Shown: positions 1 through 8,674, counted from the first letter of the stretch. The stretch: 64,000 nt of DNA from DATAQC01 sp039649175 (GCA_039649175.1 JBBWZS010000020.1:1-64000), one strand, 5' to 3'. Notes: generated from the sequence alone by a model not told the origin. Made by a program: numbers and translations.

Positions 1-227
1 GCGGCCGCCACCGCCGCGCCCAGGACGAACGACAGGCGGCCGCCGTCGATGCCGGCGCGGACCAGCTCGGGCAGGCCCGCTTCGAGGATGGGCACGTCGC
101 CCCGGCTCAGGCGCTCGACCTTCTCGGCCACCACGTCGGCGCAGATGACGTGGTGGCCGAGGTGGGCGAAGCACGCCCCGGTGGTGAGGCCCACGTACCC
201 CGTGCCGATGACGGCGATGCGGCTCAC
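1..227 (-). CDS. UDP-glucose/GDP-mannose 6-dehydrogenase family protein, N-terminal part
   Basis: The gene runs off the left edge, so only about 75 N-terminal residues are seen. They begin with a Rossmann NAD-binding motif (GTGYVG at residues 8-13) followed by LTTGACFAHLGH, typical of UDP-glucose 6-dehydrogenase. The family oxidises the C6 of a nucleotide sugar to a uronic acid for polysaccharide synthesis. The start is the GTG at 227, which overlaps the stop of the upstream rmlD-like gene (GTGA arrangement), so the two are translationally coupled. Substrate cannot be told from this fragment; UDP-glucose is the usual one. Confidence 0.85.
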   Translation of the reverse strand, partial: MSRIAVIGTGYVGLTTGACFAHLGHHVICADVVAEKVERLSRGDVPILEAGLPELVRAGIDGGRLSFVLGAAVAA

Positions 228-1093
228 CGGTCCGCCGCCGTCGCCGCCGTCGCCGCCGGCATCACCAGGGGTACGAGACGCTCGAGGGCGTCGTGGTGGT
301 CGGGCAGCAGGGGGATGTCACAGAGGCGCAGGGCGGCGTTGTCGAGGACGGCGAACTGCGGGCGGGCGGCGGCTCGAGGAGGGTCGAGATCGGCGGTGGC
401 GATCGGTCGCACCAGGTCGGGGTCGAAGCCGGCGATGCCCACGGCGTGGCGGGCCACGGCGAACCAGGTGGTGGGGCCCTGGTTGGTGACGTGATAGCGC
501 CCGGGCCGGCGCTCGATCACCAGGCGGCGGATCATGGCGGCCAGGTCGGAGGCCGACGTGAGGCACCCGTGCTGGTCGTCGACCACCTTCAGCTCCAGGC
601 CCCGGGCGGCCCGCTCGACGACGGTGCGGACGAAGTTCCGTCCGTGGCGCCCGCACAACCACGACGTGCGCACGACGGTGTCGTCGGGCCCGAGCTCGTG
701 CTCGCCTCCGAGCTTCGACCGGCCGTACACCGACAGCGGTCCTGTCGGGTCCCACTCGGTGTAGGGGCGGTCAGCGGCGCCGTCGAAGACGTAGTCGGTC
801 GACACGTGGCACACCCGGGCCCCGACCAGGCGGGCGGCCTGGACCACGTGGCGCGTGCCCAGGGCGTTGACCCTCCACGCCCGGTCGGCGTCGGCCTCGC
901 ACCCGTCCACGTCGGTCCAGGCCGCGGCATGGACCACCACGTCGGGGCCTGTCCCGGTGATCACCGCCAGCACGCGGTCGCGGTCGGCCACGTCGAGGGC
1001 GGCGTGGTCACAGGCCACCACCTCGTGGCCGGCGAAGGCATCGACCAGCTCGTGGCCCAGCTGGCCACCAGCTCCCGTCACCAGGACCCGCAC
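224..1093 (-). CDS. rmlD: dTDP-4-dehydrorhamnose reductase
   Basis: A 289-residue protein of the RmlD/SDR-extended family, which reduces dTDP-4-keto-rhamnose to dTDP-rhamnose with NAD(P)H in the cytoplasm. The N-terminal nucleotide-binding motif GAGGQLG lies at residues 7-13 and the catalytic YxxxK at Y123 and K127 (YGRSK). HVSTDYVFDG at about 96-105 is a hallmark of the family. The GTG start at 1093 shares one base with the rmlB stop, and the stop overlaps the ugd-like start, so three sugar-nucleotide genes form one minus-strand operon. No epimerase (RmlC) or thymidylyltransferase (RmlA) is in view. Confidence 0.9.
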   Translation of the reverse strand: MRVLVTGAGGQLGHELVDAFAGHEVVACDHAALDVADRDRVLAVITGTGPDVVVHAAAWTDVDGCEADADRAWRVNALGTRHVVQAARLVGARVCHVSTDYVFDGAADRPYTEWDPTGPLSVYGRSKLGGEHELGPDDTVVRTSWLCGRHGRNFVRTVVERAARGLELKVVDDQHGCLTSASDLAAMIRRLVIERRPGRYHVTNQGPTTWFAVARHAVGIAGFDPDLVRPIATADLDPPRAAARPQFAVLDNAALRLCDIPLLPDHHDALERLVPLVMPAATAATAADR

Positions 1094-2121
1094 TACGCGG
1101 GTGGGGCGGTGTCGGCCGCGCCCGGCGACCAGGCGCTCTCCACGACCGGCGCACGGTCGCGGAGCGGTTCCCACCACTCCCGGCGATCGGCGTACCAGGC
1201 CACCGTGGCGGCCAGACCGGCGTCGAAGTCGACCTCGGCCTCCCAGCCCAGCTCGGTGCGGATCTTGGCGGAGTCGAGCAGGTACCGGCGGTCGTGCCCG
1301 GGGCGGTCGGGCACGATGGTCTTGAGGTCGGCGGGCTTGCCAAGCGCGGCCAGGACGAGGTCGGCGATCTCCTCGATGCTGCGTTCGACGCCGCTGCCCA
1401 CGTTGTAGGTCTCCCCCACCCGGCCGCGGTCGATCACCGCGGCGATGGCCCGGCAGTGGTCGTCGACATGGAGCCACTCCCGCCGGTTCTTGGTGGAGGC
1501 GTACATCGGGAGGGGCTGGTCGTCGAGGGCCTTGACGGTGAAGAGGGGGATCACCTTCTCGGGGAACTGGTAGGGCCCGTAGTTGTTGCAGCAGTTGGTG
1601 ATGGTGACGGGCAGCTCGAAGCTCTCGTGGTACGCCCGCACGGCGTGGTCGGCACCCGCCTTGGAGGCGTTGTAGGGCGTGCGGGGGCGGTAGGGCGAGT
1701 CCTCGGTGAAGGCGTCGTCGGTGTCGAGATCGAGGTCGCCGTAGACCTCGCACGTCGAGATGTGGTGGAAGCGGCCGATACCGGCCCGGCGGGCGCCCTC
1801 GAGCAATGTCTGCGTGCCGACCACGTTGGTGCGGAAGAACAGCCCGGGGTCGAGGACGGCCAGGCTGTTGTGTGACTCGGCGGCGAAGTTGACCACCGTG
1901 TCGATCGCCTCGTCGGCCAGCACCGCGGTGACCGCGGCCAGGTCGCCGATGTCGCCCTCGACCAGACGCACGCTCGACCCCAGGTCGGCGAGGTTGTCCC
2001 GGTTGCCGGCGTAGGTGAGGGCGTCGTAGGCGACCACCACGTCGTCGGGGCGCGTCGAGGACCAGTACCTGACGAAGTTGGAGCCGATGAAGCCGGCCCC
2101 CCCGGTCACGAGCAGTCTCAC
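1093..2121 (-). CDS. rmlB: dTDP-glucose 4,6-dehydratase-like protein
   Basis: A 342-residue extended SDR matching RmlB: GGAGFIG near residues 7-13, YNASK at 150-154 (catalytic Tyr and Lys), and NNYGPYQFPEK. The family converts dTDP-glucose to the 4-keto-6-deoxy sugar. One position is odd: the usual STDEVYG motif, whose Asp-Glu pair drives dehydration, reads STCEVYG at about 122-128, so the Asp is Cys; the usual ESHVDRS also reads ESHNSLA. The start is taken as GTG 2121 because TAGCGT lies seven bases before it, a leaderless-type promoter; an in-frame GTG at 2130 would put the start inside that element. It leads the rmlB-rmlD-ugd operon. Confidence 0.85.
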   Translation of the reverse strand: MRLLVTGGAGFIGSNFVRYWSSTRPDDVVVAYDALTYAGNRDNLADLGSSVRLVEGDIGDLAAVTAVLADEAIDTVVNFAAESHNSLAVLDPGLFFRTNVVGTQTLLEGARRAGIGRFHHISTCEVYGDLDLDTDDAFTEDSPYRPRTPYNASKAGADHAVRAYHESFELPVTITNCCNNYGPYQFPEKVIPLFTVKALDDQPLPMYASTKNRREWLHVDDHCRAIAAVIDRGRVGETYNVGSGVERSIEEIADLVLAALGKPADLKTIVPDRPGHDRRYLLDSAKIRTELGWEAEVDFDAGLAATVAWYADRREWWEPLRDRAPVVESAWSPGAADTAPPA

Positions 2122-2128
2122 CGGCCCC

Positions 2129-2134
2129 ACGCTA
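2129..2134 (-). promoter_or_regulatory. leaderless-type -10 element of rmlB
   Basis: TAGCGT on the minus strand ends seven bases before GTG 2121. This TANNNT-N6/7-start layout recurs at several genes in the window and is the known form of actinobacterial leaderless promoters. Confidence 0.5.
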
Positions 2135-2160
2135 CCGGCTGGACCGCTCCCGCCTGACCC

Positions 2161-3624
2161 TCAGCAGGACGGCTGGCTGGGGGCGCCCTTGGGTTGGGGG
2201 ACACCCGACGGCGCGGTGGTGGCGGTGGTGGCGGGCGCGGCAGCGGTGTCACCGGGAGCGGCGGGCGCGGGCTGGGCGCGGACGCCGCTGTAATCGGCGC
2301 CCACGGCCAGGGTCAGGTCGACGGTTCGCAGCGTCTTGTCCTCGGTGACGGTGGCGCCGGCCTGCAGGTAGCGGGCCAGCAGGTCGGCCTTGGCCTTCTG
2401 TCCTGTGGCGTAGCGGATCGTGGTGTGGGCGTACTTGAAGTTGTCGGCATCGCCCTGGTCGGCCACGTTGAAGCCGGGCCCCCCCAGATCGGCGCCGGCC
2501 TTGGCCGCCGCCCCCTCGGAGCCGTTGCCGTTGAGCACCCGGACCCGCACATCGCTGGGCCGGACGTCGCCGGCGCCGGTGGCGGGCGCGTTCAGGCCGT
2601 TGAGCCGGTCGATGTAGGTCTTGGCCTCGGCCTGGTTCAGGCGGAGCACATCGGCCCCGCCGATGGTGACGGGCGTTGTCGGCAGGGTGAGCATGTCGAC
2701 GGTGTCGGGGTTCAACGACTTGAACCGCCGGGCCACGCGGACCAGGTCGCTGGTCGACATGGACGAGTCGATGGTGACGTCTTTGACCCCGATGCCGATC
2801 AGGCGGTTGAGGGTGAGGGGGTTGGTGAGCCCCGACGACACCGCCTTGCGCATCATGCGCCGGATGAAGTCCTGCTGGCGCTGGATGCGCCCCAGGTCGG
2901 AGGAGGGGTCGGTGCGCCACTTCCCCGACTCGAAGTACTCGTAGTGGCGGCTGCGCACCCACGACAGGCCGACGTCGCCGTCGAAGCGGATGCAGCCCGG
3001 GTTCTTGATGTCGAGACCGCTCATCGTGTCGCGCGCCGGTGCGGGGACGTACACGCTCACGCCGCCGACGGTGTTCACGATGTCGCGGAAGCCGACGAAG
3101 TCGACCTCCATGTAGTGGTTGATCTGGATGCCGAGGTTGTCCTTGATCGTCTGGATCAGGGTCTGCGGGCCGCCCGACGCGAACGACGAGTTGATGCGGT
3201 CGGACTTGGTACCGCCGGCGATCCTCACGTACAGGTCGCGGGGGATCGACAGCAGCGCCGCCTTCTGGGCCTTGGAGTCGACGTGCAGGACCATGATCGT
3301 GTCGCTGCGCTGGCCCGACACCTCGTCCTTGCCCGCCTGTTGGGCCAGGTCGCCGCTGAGGCGGTCGCGACTGTCGGAGCCGACGAGCAGCACGTTCATG
3401 ACCGAGCCCTTGTCCTCGGCCAGGTCGGACAGGTTCAGCTTGTGGATCTGGTTGAGACGCCAGCGCAGGTACGCATAGGCGCCGCCCGCGGTCACGACCG
3501 CGACCGAGAGGAAGATGCACGTCCCGATGAGGAGCCTCCGTGGCCACCGGCGGGTCTTCGGCCACGTCGGCCCCGGTTGTGCGGGTGGGCGGGGCCTGGC
3601 CGCCACGGGGGGGAGGGCTGCCAC
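2161..3624 (-). CDS. LytR-CpsA-Psr (LCP) family cell-wall glycopolymer ligase
   Basis: A 487-residue membrane-anchored protein. A short cytoplasmic Pro/Arg-rich tail is followed by one transmembrane helix at about 31-52, then the extracellular LCP domain (about 75-240; SDTIMVLHVD, SIPRDLYV, DRINSSFA with the Arg and Asp residues typical of phosphate binding), and a C-terminal LytR_C domain (about 365-450; RVRVLNGNGSEG). The C-terminus is a Pro/Ala/Thr tail. LCP enzymes move undecaprenyl-linked polymers onto peptidoglycan, which fits the neighbouring rhamnose genes. The GTG start is supported by TAGCCT six bases upstream. It is divergent from pabB with only 64 bases between starts. Confidence 0.9.
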   Translation of the reverse strand: MAALPPVAARPRPPAQPGPTWPKTRRWPRRLLIGTCIFLSVAVVTAGGAYAYLRWRLNQIHKLNLSDLAEDKGSVMNVLLVGSDSRDRLSGDLAQQAGKDEVSGQRSDTIMVLHVDSKAQKAALLSIPRDLYVRIAGGTKSDRINSSFASGGPQTLIQTIKDNLGIQINHYMEVDFVGFRDIVNTVGGVSVYVPAPARDTMSGLDIKNPGCIRFDGDVGLSWVRSRHYEYFESGKWRTDPSSDLGRIQRQQDFIRRMMRKAVSSGLTNPLTLNRLIGIGVKDVTIDSSMSTSDLVRVARRFKSLNPDTVDMLTLPTTPVTIGGADVLRLNQAEAKTYIDRLNGLNAPATGAGDVRPSDVRVRVLNGNGSEGAAAKAGADLGGPGFNVADQGDADNFKYAHTTIRYATGQKAKADLLARYLQAGATVTEDKTLRTVDLTLAVGADYSGVRAQPAPAAPGDTAAAPATTATTAPSGVPQPKGAPSQPSC

Positions 3625-3630
3625 GAGATG

Positions 3631-3636
3631 AGGCTA
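3631..3636 (-). promoter_or_regulatory. leaderless-type -10 element of the LCP gene
   Basis: TAGCCT on the minus strand, six bases before GTG 3624. Confidence 0.5.
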
Positions 3637-3676
3637 TCCGCACCCGGGAAGGGGCACTGGGCACCTCGGCCACCCG

Positions 3677-3682
3677 TAGGCT
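3677..3682 (+). promoter_or_regulatory. leaderless-type -10 element of pabB
   Basis: TAGGCT followed by GGGGCG and then ATG 3689. The same TAGGCTGGGGC string precedes the CooC-like gene at 13557. Confidence 0.55.
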
Positions 3683-3688
3683 GGGGCG

Positions 3689-4714
3689 ATGACCGCGCCC
3701 GCCGACTACGCCGTCGTCGGCGGGCGTCTGTTCAGCGGGCTCGACCACCTGTCGTGCGACCTCGGGGTCCTCGACGCACCGGCTCCCGGCGGGTGGGTGG
3801 TGGTGGTGCCCTTCGACGGCCCACCGGTGTGTGCACATTTCACCACCGTCGGGCCCGCCCGCCCGGCGCCTGTCACACCGTCCTGGCAGGGACCGGACCG
3901 GGAGTCGTGGACGTCGAGCCTCGACCGACACGCCTACGCCAAGCGGGTGACCGTCATCCGCGACGCCATCGCCGCCGGTGACGTCTACCAGGTCAACTTG
4001 TGCCGGCGCCTCTCGGCCCCGCTCCCACCGGGAGCCGATCTGGCTGGCCTCGGGGCCCTCCTGGCCGCCCGCAACCCGGCGCCTCACGCCGCCCTGGTCT
4101 GGCTGCCCGCCGCCGGCGTGGCCGTGGCCTCGGCCTCGCCGGAGGCGTTCCTCCGCCGCCGGGGCCGGGCGGTGGAGTCCAGGCCCATCAAGGGCACGGC
4201 GGCTCCGGGGGGTGCCTTCGCCGCCAAGGACCGGGCCGAGAACGTCATGATCGTGGACCTGGTGCGCAACGACCTGGGCCGGGTGTGCGAGCCCGGGACG
4301 GTGACGGTGCCCGCGCTGTGCCGCCCCGAGGCGCACCCCGGACTGGACCACCTGGTCAGCACCGTCCATGGCCGGCTGCGCCCCGGGGTGGGCTGGGCGG
4401 AGCTGCTGGGGGCCACCTTCCCGCCGGGATCGGTCACCGGTGCGCCCAAGGGCGCCGCTCTCGAGATGATCGCCGGGCTCGAGCCCGTCGCCAGGGGCGT
4501 CTACTGCGGCTCGGTCGGTTGGGTCGACAGCGCCCGGGGCCACGGCGATCTCAATGTGGCCATCCGGACCTTCTGGCTCGACGACGGCGCCATCCACTTC
4601 GGCACCGGTGCGGCGGTGACCTGGGACTCGACGCCCGAGGGAGAGTGGGCCGAGACCGAGCTGAAGGCGGCCACGTTGCTCGACATCGCCAGCACTCCGC
4701 CGGTGGCGGTGTGA
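3689..4714 (+). CDS. pabB: aminodeoxychorismate synthase component I (chorismate-binding enzyme)
   Basis: A 341-residue chorismate-binding protein. GDVYQVNLCRR (about 97-107), the PIKGT motif at 166-170 whose lysine takes part in the PabB mechanism, and FPPGSVTGAPK (about 247-257) are clear. PabB aminates chorismate to 4-amino-4-deoxychorismate for folate synthesis. It is shorter than the roughly 450 residues of E. coli PabB, the N-terminal half being trimmed. Its TGA overlaps the GTG start of the lyase gene pabC, which fits the two-step para-aminobenzoate route. No glutaminase (PabA) gene is adjacent. Anthranilate synthase component I is excluded by the PIKGT motif and the pabC partner. Confidence 0.88.
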   Translation: MTAPADYAVVGGRLFSGLDHLSCDLGVLDAPAPGGWVVVVPFDGPPVCAHFTTVGPARPAPVTPSWQGPDRESWTSSLDRHAYAKRVTVIRDAIAAGDVYQVNLCRRLSAPLPPGADLAGLGALLAARNPAPHAALVWLPAAGVAVASASPEAFLRRRGRAVESRPIKGTAAPGGAFAAKDRAENVMIVDLVRNDLGRVCEPGTVTVPALCRPEAHPGLDHLVSTVHGRLRPGVGWAELLGATFPPGSVTGAPKGAALEMIAGLEPVARGVYCGSVGWVDSARGHGDLNVAIRTFWLDDGAIHFGTGAAVTWDSTPEGEWAETELKAATLLDIASTPPVAV

Positions 4715-5535
4715 GCTCGGTCTGGGTCGACGGGGAGGTGCTCCCGGCGGACCAGGCCCGGGTGTCGCCCCTCGACCACGGGCTGCTCACCGGCGACGGC
4801 GTCTTCGAGAGCCTGCGGGTCTACGAAGGGGTGCCCTTCGCCGTCCGCCGCCACCTCGAACGCCTGGCCCGATCGGCCGCCGGCATCGGCCTGCCGGTGC
4901 CCGAACCAGCGGAGCTGCGGGCCGCCATGGACGCCGTCGTGGCCGCCAACGAGCTCGACAACGGCCGCATGCGCATCACCGTGACCGGCGGGGTGGGTCC
5001 ACTGTCATCCGACCGGGCCGAGGTGCGGCCCACCGTGATCGTGGCCGGCGGCGACCTCGTCGACTGGCCCGCCACCGCCGACGTGGTGGTGGCGCCGTGG
5101 CCCCGCAACGAGCGCGGCGCCCTGGCCGGGATCAAGTCGGTGTCCTACGGCGAGAACGTGGTCGCGCTCGCTTACGCGCGCGAACGGGGCGCGGGCGAGG
5201 CGCTGTTCGCCAACCTGGCCGGCAACCTGTGCGAGGGCACCGGCACCAACGTGTTCGTGGCCGTGGGCGGGCGCCTTCTGACTCCCCCGTTGTCGTCGGG
5301 GTGCCTGGCCGGGGTGACCCGTGAGCTGCTGGGCGAGTTGGTCGACGTGGTCGACGAAGACGTGGCCATGGCCGCACTGGCCGATGCCGAGGAGGCATTC
5401 TTGACCTCCAGCACCAGGGAGGTGCAACCCATCCGCGCCATCGACGACCGCGACCTGCCGTCCGCCCCCGGCCCGCTCACCCTCGATGCCGCCGCCGCCT
5501 TTGCCGAGCTGGTGGCCGCCAACCCCGACCCCTGA
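4711..5535 (+). CDS. pabC: 4-amino-4-deoxychorismate lyase (class IV PLP enzyme)
   Basis: A 274-residue fold-type IV PLP enzyme. VSPLDHGLLTGDGVFESLR (about 18-36) is the family signature, K142 in IKSVSYGENV is the probable PLP-binding lysine, and NLCEGTGTNVF binds the cofactor phosphate. The lyase splits aminodeoxychorismate into para-aminobenzoate and pyruvate. The GTG start overlaps the pabB stop, so the pair is translationally coupled. A branched-chain or D-amino acid aminotransferase is the main alternative, but the pabB partner favours the lyase. Confidence 0.85.
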   Translation: MSSVWVDGEVLPADQARVSPLDHGLLTGDGVFESLRVYEGVPFAVRRHLERLARSAAGIGLPVPEPAELRAAMDAVVAANELDNGRMRITVTGGVGPLSSDRAEVRPTVIVAGGDLVDWPATADVVVAPWPRNERGALAGIKSVSYGENVVALAYARERGAGEALFANLAGNLCEGTGTNVFVAVGGRLLTPPLSSGCLAGVTRELLGELVDVVDEDVAMAALADAEEAFLTSSTREVQPIRAIDDRDLPSAPGPLTLDAAAAFAELVAANPDP

Positions 5536-5538
5536 TGT

Positions 5539-6000
5539 TCAGGCGGGCGCCGGTGCGCCCTTGGATGCCCAGAAGTCGTTGAGGGCGGCCTGGCACTTGA
5601 CGTACCACGGGATGCCGAAGGCCAGGATCCACAGCGCCGTGGCCGGGCCCACCGGGCTCTGCTGGCCGTCGCGCTCGTACATGTTCTTGATCTCGATAGG
5701 CAACAGGAACAGGTTCACGATGCTGACGAAGGCCTGGAGGACGGCCCCCACCGCGCCCCCGATGCCCTCGCCCGTGTGGCGCTTGATGTCCTCGAAGCTG
5801 TAGTACGCCCAGTAGATCCCGTAGAGCCCGAGCGTGACGATGGACAGCAGGATCTGCTTGCCGATGCTCCGTCGGGGCCCGACCGGCCCCGCCGGCGCCC
5901 CGTAGTTTCCGACCGGGTACGGAGGTGGCTGCCCCGGGGGCATCTGCCCGGGAGGAGGCGGCGGAGGCGGCGCGGGCGGCGGGGGCGGCAACGTGGTCAT
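5539..6000 (-). CDS. DUF4234 membrane protein
   Basis: A 153-residue protein. The first 45 residues are a proline-rich cytoplasmic tail, followed by SIGKQILLSIVTLGLYGIYWAYY, a DUF4234-type membrane segment, and two more hydrophobic segments (about 85-105 and 115-135). Function of the family is unknown. ATG 6000 is taken as the start because the 12 upstream codons have no ribosome-binding sequence. Its stop lies only three bases from the pabC stop; the two genes converge. Confidence 0.75.
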   Translation of the reverse strand: MTTLPPPPPAPPPPPPPGQMPPGQPPPYPVGNYGAPAGPVGPRRSIGKQILLSIVTLGLYGIYWAYYSFEDIKRHTGEGIGGAVGAVLQAFVSIVNLFLLPIEIKNMYERDGQQSPVGPATALWILAFGIPWYVKCQAALNDFWASKGAPAPA

Positions 6001-6042
6001 ACCCGGGAGTGTGGCCGATGACCGGCTCGCCGACAAGGGGCA

Positions 6043-6870
6043 TCACGACGGGCGCAGGTGCACCACGTCGCCGGCCAGGACCCGCGTCGTGCCCGCGCCT
6101 CCCGCTGAGGTGATCAGCAGGCTTCCGTCGTCGTCCACCGCCGTGGCCACGCCGGCACAGACCTGGCCGCCCGGGAGGGTTACCCGTACCGCCTGCCCCA
6201 GGGTGACGCAGCGCCGCCGGTAGTCGTCCATCAAGGCCCGGTGGGCCACGGCCGCTCCTTCGCCCTCGCCGTCGCCGACCAGCCCCCGCCAGCGCTGGTC
6301 CAGCCGGTGGAGGTAGGCGTCGAGCAGCCGGTCGCGGTCGACGGGTCGGGCGGCGACGGCCTCGGCGGTGACGGCGACTGGTTGCAGGTGCGCGGGCAGC
6401 GGGCCGGGCCAGCACACGTTGAAGCCGAGGCCGACCACGACGGCGGGGCTCCCGTCGGGCGCCTCGGCCAGCACCCCGGCCAGCTTGCGCTCGTCGGGAG
6501 CCCGCTCGCCGGAGCTCCGCTCGGGCCCGACCACGAGGTCGTTGGGCCACTTCAGGCCGGGGGTGAACCCGGCCACGTCACCACACGCGTCGGCCGCCGC
6601 CAGCGCGCAGGCGAAGGTCGCCAGCGACGACAGGCGCGGGTCGGGCGGGCGCAGCACCACCGAGACGAGCAGCGACGAGCCGGGAGGGGCTTCCCAGGTG
6701 CGGCCTCGCCGGCCCCTGCCCGCCGTCTGGTGGTCGGCCACCACCACCACGCCCTCGGGGGCCCCGGAGCGAACCAAATCGGCGGCGACACGGTTGGTGG
6801 AGTCCACGTCGTGGTAGCGGCGGACGTCGGTGAACCGGGTGGCAGACCGGTTGGCGTCGGCCGGCGGCAC
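6043..6870 (-). CDS. birA: biotin--[acetyl-CoA-carboxylase] ligase
   Basis: A 275-residue monofunctional biotin protein ligase. DSTNR and QTAGRGRRGRTW (about 40-50) form the biotinyl-AMP binding site, LKWPNDL and GLGFNV follow, and a small C-terminal SH3-like domain closes the protein. There is no N-terminal HTH, so it is a class I ligase that attaches biotin but does not repress. The start is GTG 6870, seven bases after TATCGT; GTG 6879 is an in-frame alternative. It is divergent from, and 18 bases away from, a carboxylase that carries a biotin-attachment domain, its probable substrate. Confidence 0.88.
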   Translation of the reverse strand: MPPADANRSATRFTDVRRYHDVDSTNRVAADLVRSGAPEGVVVVADHQTAGRGRRGRTWEAPPGSSLLVSVVLRPPDPRLSSLATFACALAAADACGDVAGFTPGLKWPNDLVVGPERSSGERAPDERKLAGVLAEAPDGSPAVVVGLGFNVCWPGPLPAHLQPVAVTAEAVAARPVDRDRLLDAYLHRLDQRWRGLVGDGEGEGAAVAHRALMDDYRRRCVTLGQAVRVTLPGGQVCAGVATAVDDDGSLLITSAGGAGTTRVLAGDVVHLRPS

Positions 6871-6877
6871 GCCTGCC

Positions 6878-6883
6878 ACGATA
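6878..6883 (-). promoter_or_regulatory. leaderless-type -10 element of birA
   Basis: TATCGT on the minus strand, seven bases before GTG 6870. It lies between the two divergent start codons. Confidence 0.45.
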
Positions 6884-6888
6884 GGACC

Positions 6889-8646
6889 GTGTTCTCCAAG
6901 GTGCTGGTGGCCAATCGTGGTGAGATCGCCGTCCGGGTGATGCGCACGTGCCGGGAGCTGGGCGTGGCCAGCGTCGCCGTCTACTCCGACCTCGACCGCC
7001 ACGCCATGCATGTCCGCATGGCCGACGAGGCGTGGTCCCTCGGCGGCAGGACGGCGACGGAGAGCTACCTCAACACCGAGGCGATCCTCGACGTGGCCCG
7101 GCGCAGTGGCGCCGACGCCCTGCACCCCGGCTACGGCTTCTTCTCCGAGAACCCCGACTTCACGCGGGCCGTCACCGAGCTCGGCGTGACCTTCGTGGGC
7201 CCGCCCGCCGGGGCCATGGACCTGATGGGCGACAAGATCTCGTCCCGCCAGGCGGCGGTGGCCGCCGGTGTGAAGGTGGTTCCGGGCACCACGTCCCCGA
7301 CGGAGTCGGCCGACGAGGTGGTGGAGTTCGGCCGCGAGTACGGCTGGCCGGTGGCCGTCAAGGCCGCCTTCGGCGGCGGTGGCCGGGGGATGCGGGTGGT
7401 GGCCGACGCCGCCAGCGCACCGTCGGCCCTCGACGCCGCCCGGCGCGAGGCCCACGCCTACTTCGGGCGGTCCGAGGTCTACCTCGAGCGCTACCTCACC
7501 TGGCCGCGCCACGTGGAGATGCAGGTCTTCGCCGACACCCATGGTCACGCCGTGTGGATGGGCGAGCGCGACTGCTCCTGCCAGCGTCGCCACCAGAAGC
7601 TGGTGGAGGAGAGCCCCTCACCGGGCATGCCCGAGAGCGACAGGCAACTGCTGGGTGAGGCGGCGGTGGCGGTGGTCCGGGCCTGCGGGTACGTCAACGC
7701 CGGCACCGTCGAGTTCCTCTACCAGGACGGCGAGTCCTACTTCCTGGAGATGAACACCCGCCTCCAGGTCGAGCACACGGTGACGGAGATGGTGTGTGGC
7801 GTCGACATGGTCGCCGAGCAGCTCCGGGTGGCCGACGGCGAGGCTCTCTCGTTCACCCAGGACTCCCTCCGGCGGCGGGGCCACGCCATCGAGTGCCGCC
7901 TCAACGCCGAAGACCCCGCCGGCGGCCGCTTCCTGCCGTCGCCCGGTTCCATCCACCGCATCTCGCTCCCCGGGGGCTACGGGGTGCGGGTCGACGCCGG
8001 CTACGCGGCGGGCGACACCGTCAGCCAGCACTACGACAACCTGGTGGCCAAGATCGTGGCCTGGGGAGCCGACCGCGACGAAGCTCGGCGCCGCCTCATC
8101 CGCGCCATGCGCGAGACGGTGGTCGAGGGCGTGGCCACCAACATCGACGCCCATCTGGCCATCCTCGAGCATCCCGACTTCGCCACCGGCACGCACTCGA
8201 CCCGGTGGGTCGACGAGAAGCTCGACCTGTCGGCCGTGACGTCGTCGGCCTCGGGCACACCCGGCGGCGACGGTGGGACGGGCCTGGCGGCGAGCCGCGA
8301 TGTCGATGTCGAGGTCGAGGGCCGCCGTTTCAAGGTCCGGGTGTGGGCGCCCCCCGGGGGGGCGGGGCTGGGGTCGGCGGCCCCCTCGGCCCGGGCCCGC
8401 CGTCGCGGGCCGGCACAGGGAACAGGCGCCGCCCCGGGACGGGTGACGGCCCCGATGCAGGGCACCATCGTCGAGGTACTGGTGGCGGTGGGCGACGCCG
8501 TCGAAGCCGGCCAGCCCGTCTGCGTGCTCGAGGCCATGAAGATGGAGAACCTGGTCAACGCCGACCGGGCGGGCACCGTGGCCGAGGTCCGGGTGAGCCC
8601 GGGCGACACCGTGGGCGCCGGCGACGTGCTGCTCGTCGTCGGATGA
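6889..8646 (+). CDS. acyl-CoA carboxylase alpha subunit (biotin carboxylase + biotin carrier)
   Basis: A 585-residue fusion typical of actinobacterial acetyl/propionyl-CoA carboxylase alpha subunits. The biotin carboxylase part (1-450) opens with KVLVANRGEIA, has the ATP-grasp glycine loop GGGGRGM at 162-168, and FLEMNTRLQVEHTVTE. A linker rich in Gly/Ala/Arg (about 465-510) leads to the biotinyl domain, with EAMKMEN placing the biotinylated lysine near residue 551. It carboxylates biotin with bicarbonate and ATP and passes the carboxyl group to an acyl-CoA through a beta subunit not in the window. The acyl substrate cannot be decided. Confidence 0.92.
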   Translation: MFSKVLVANRGEIAVRVMRTCRELGVASVAVYSDLDRHAMHVRMADEAWSLGGRTATESYLNTEAILDVARRSGADALHPGYGFFSENPDFTRAVTELGVTFVGPPAGAMDLMGDKISSRQAAVAAGVKVVPGTTSPTESADEVVEFGREYGWPVAVKAAFGGGGRGMRVVADAASAPSALDAARREAHAYFGRSEVYLERYLTWPRHVEMQVFADTHGHAVWMGERDCSCQRRHQKLVEESPSPGMPESDRQLLGEAAVAVVRACGYVNAGTVEFLYQDGESYFLEMNTRLQVEHTVTEMVCGVDMVAEQLRVADGEALSFTQDSLRRRGHAIECRLNAEDPAGGRFLPSPGSIHRISLPGGYGVRVDAGYAAGDTVSQHYDNLVAKIVAWGADRDEARRRLIRAMRETVVEGVATNIDAHLAILEHPDFATGTHSTRWVDEKLDLSAVTSSASGTPGGDGGTGLAASRDVDVEVEGRRFKVRVWAPPGGAGLGSAAPSARARRRGPAQGTGAAPGRVTAPMQGTIVEVLVAVGDAVEAGQPVCVLEAMKMENLVNADRAGTVAEVRVSPGDTVGAGDVLLVVG

Positions 8647-8674
8647 CGAGAGTGGCTCGACCGGCTCCAGTCGT

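Noticed and set aside
2249..4597. Long open frame of 782 codons on the minus strand across the LCP and pabB genes
   Set aside because: It is out of frame with clear LCP and PabB proteins and has the Arg/Pro/Ala-rich composition of a shadow frame in GC-rich DNA.
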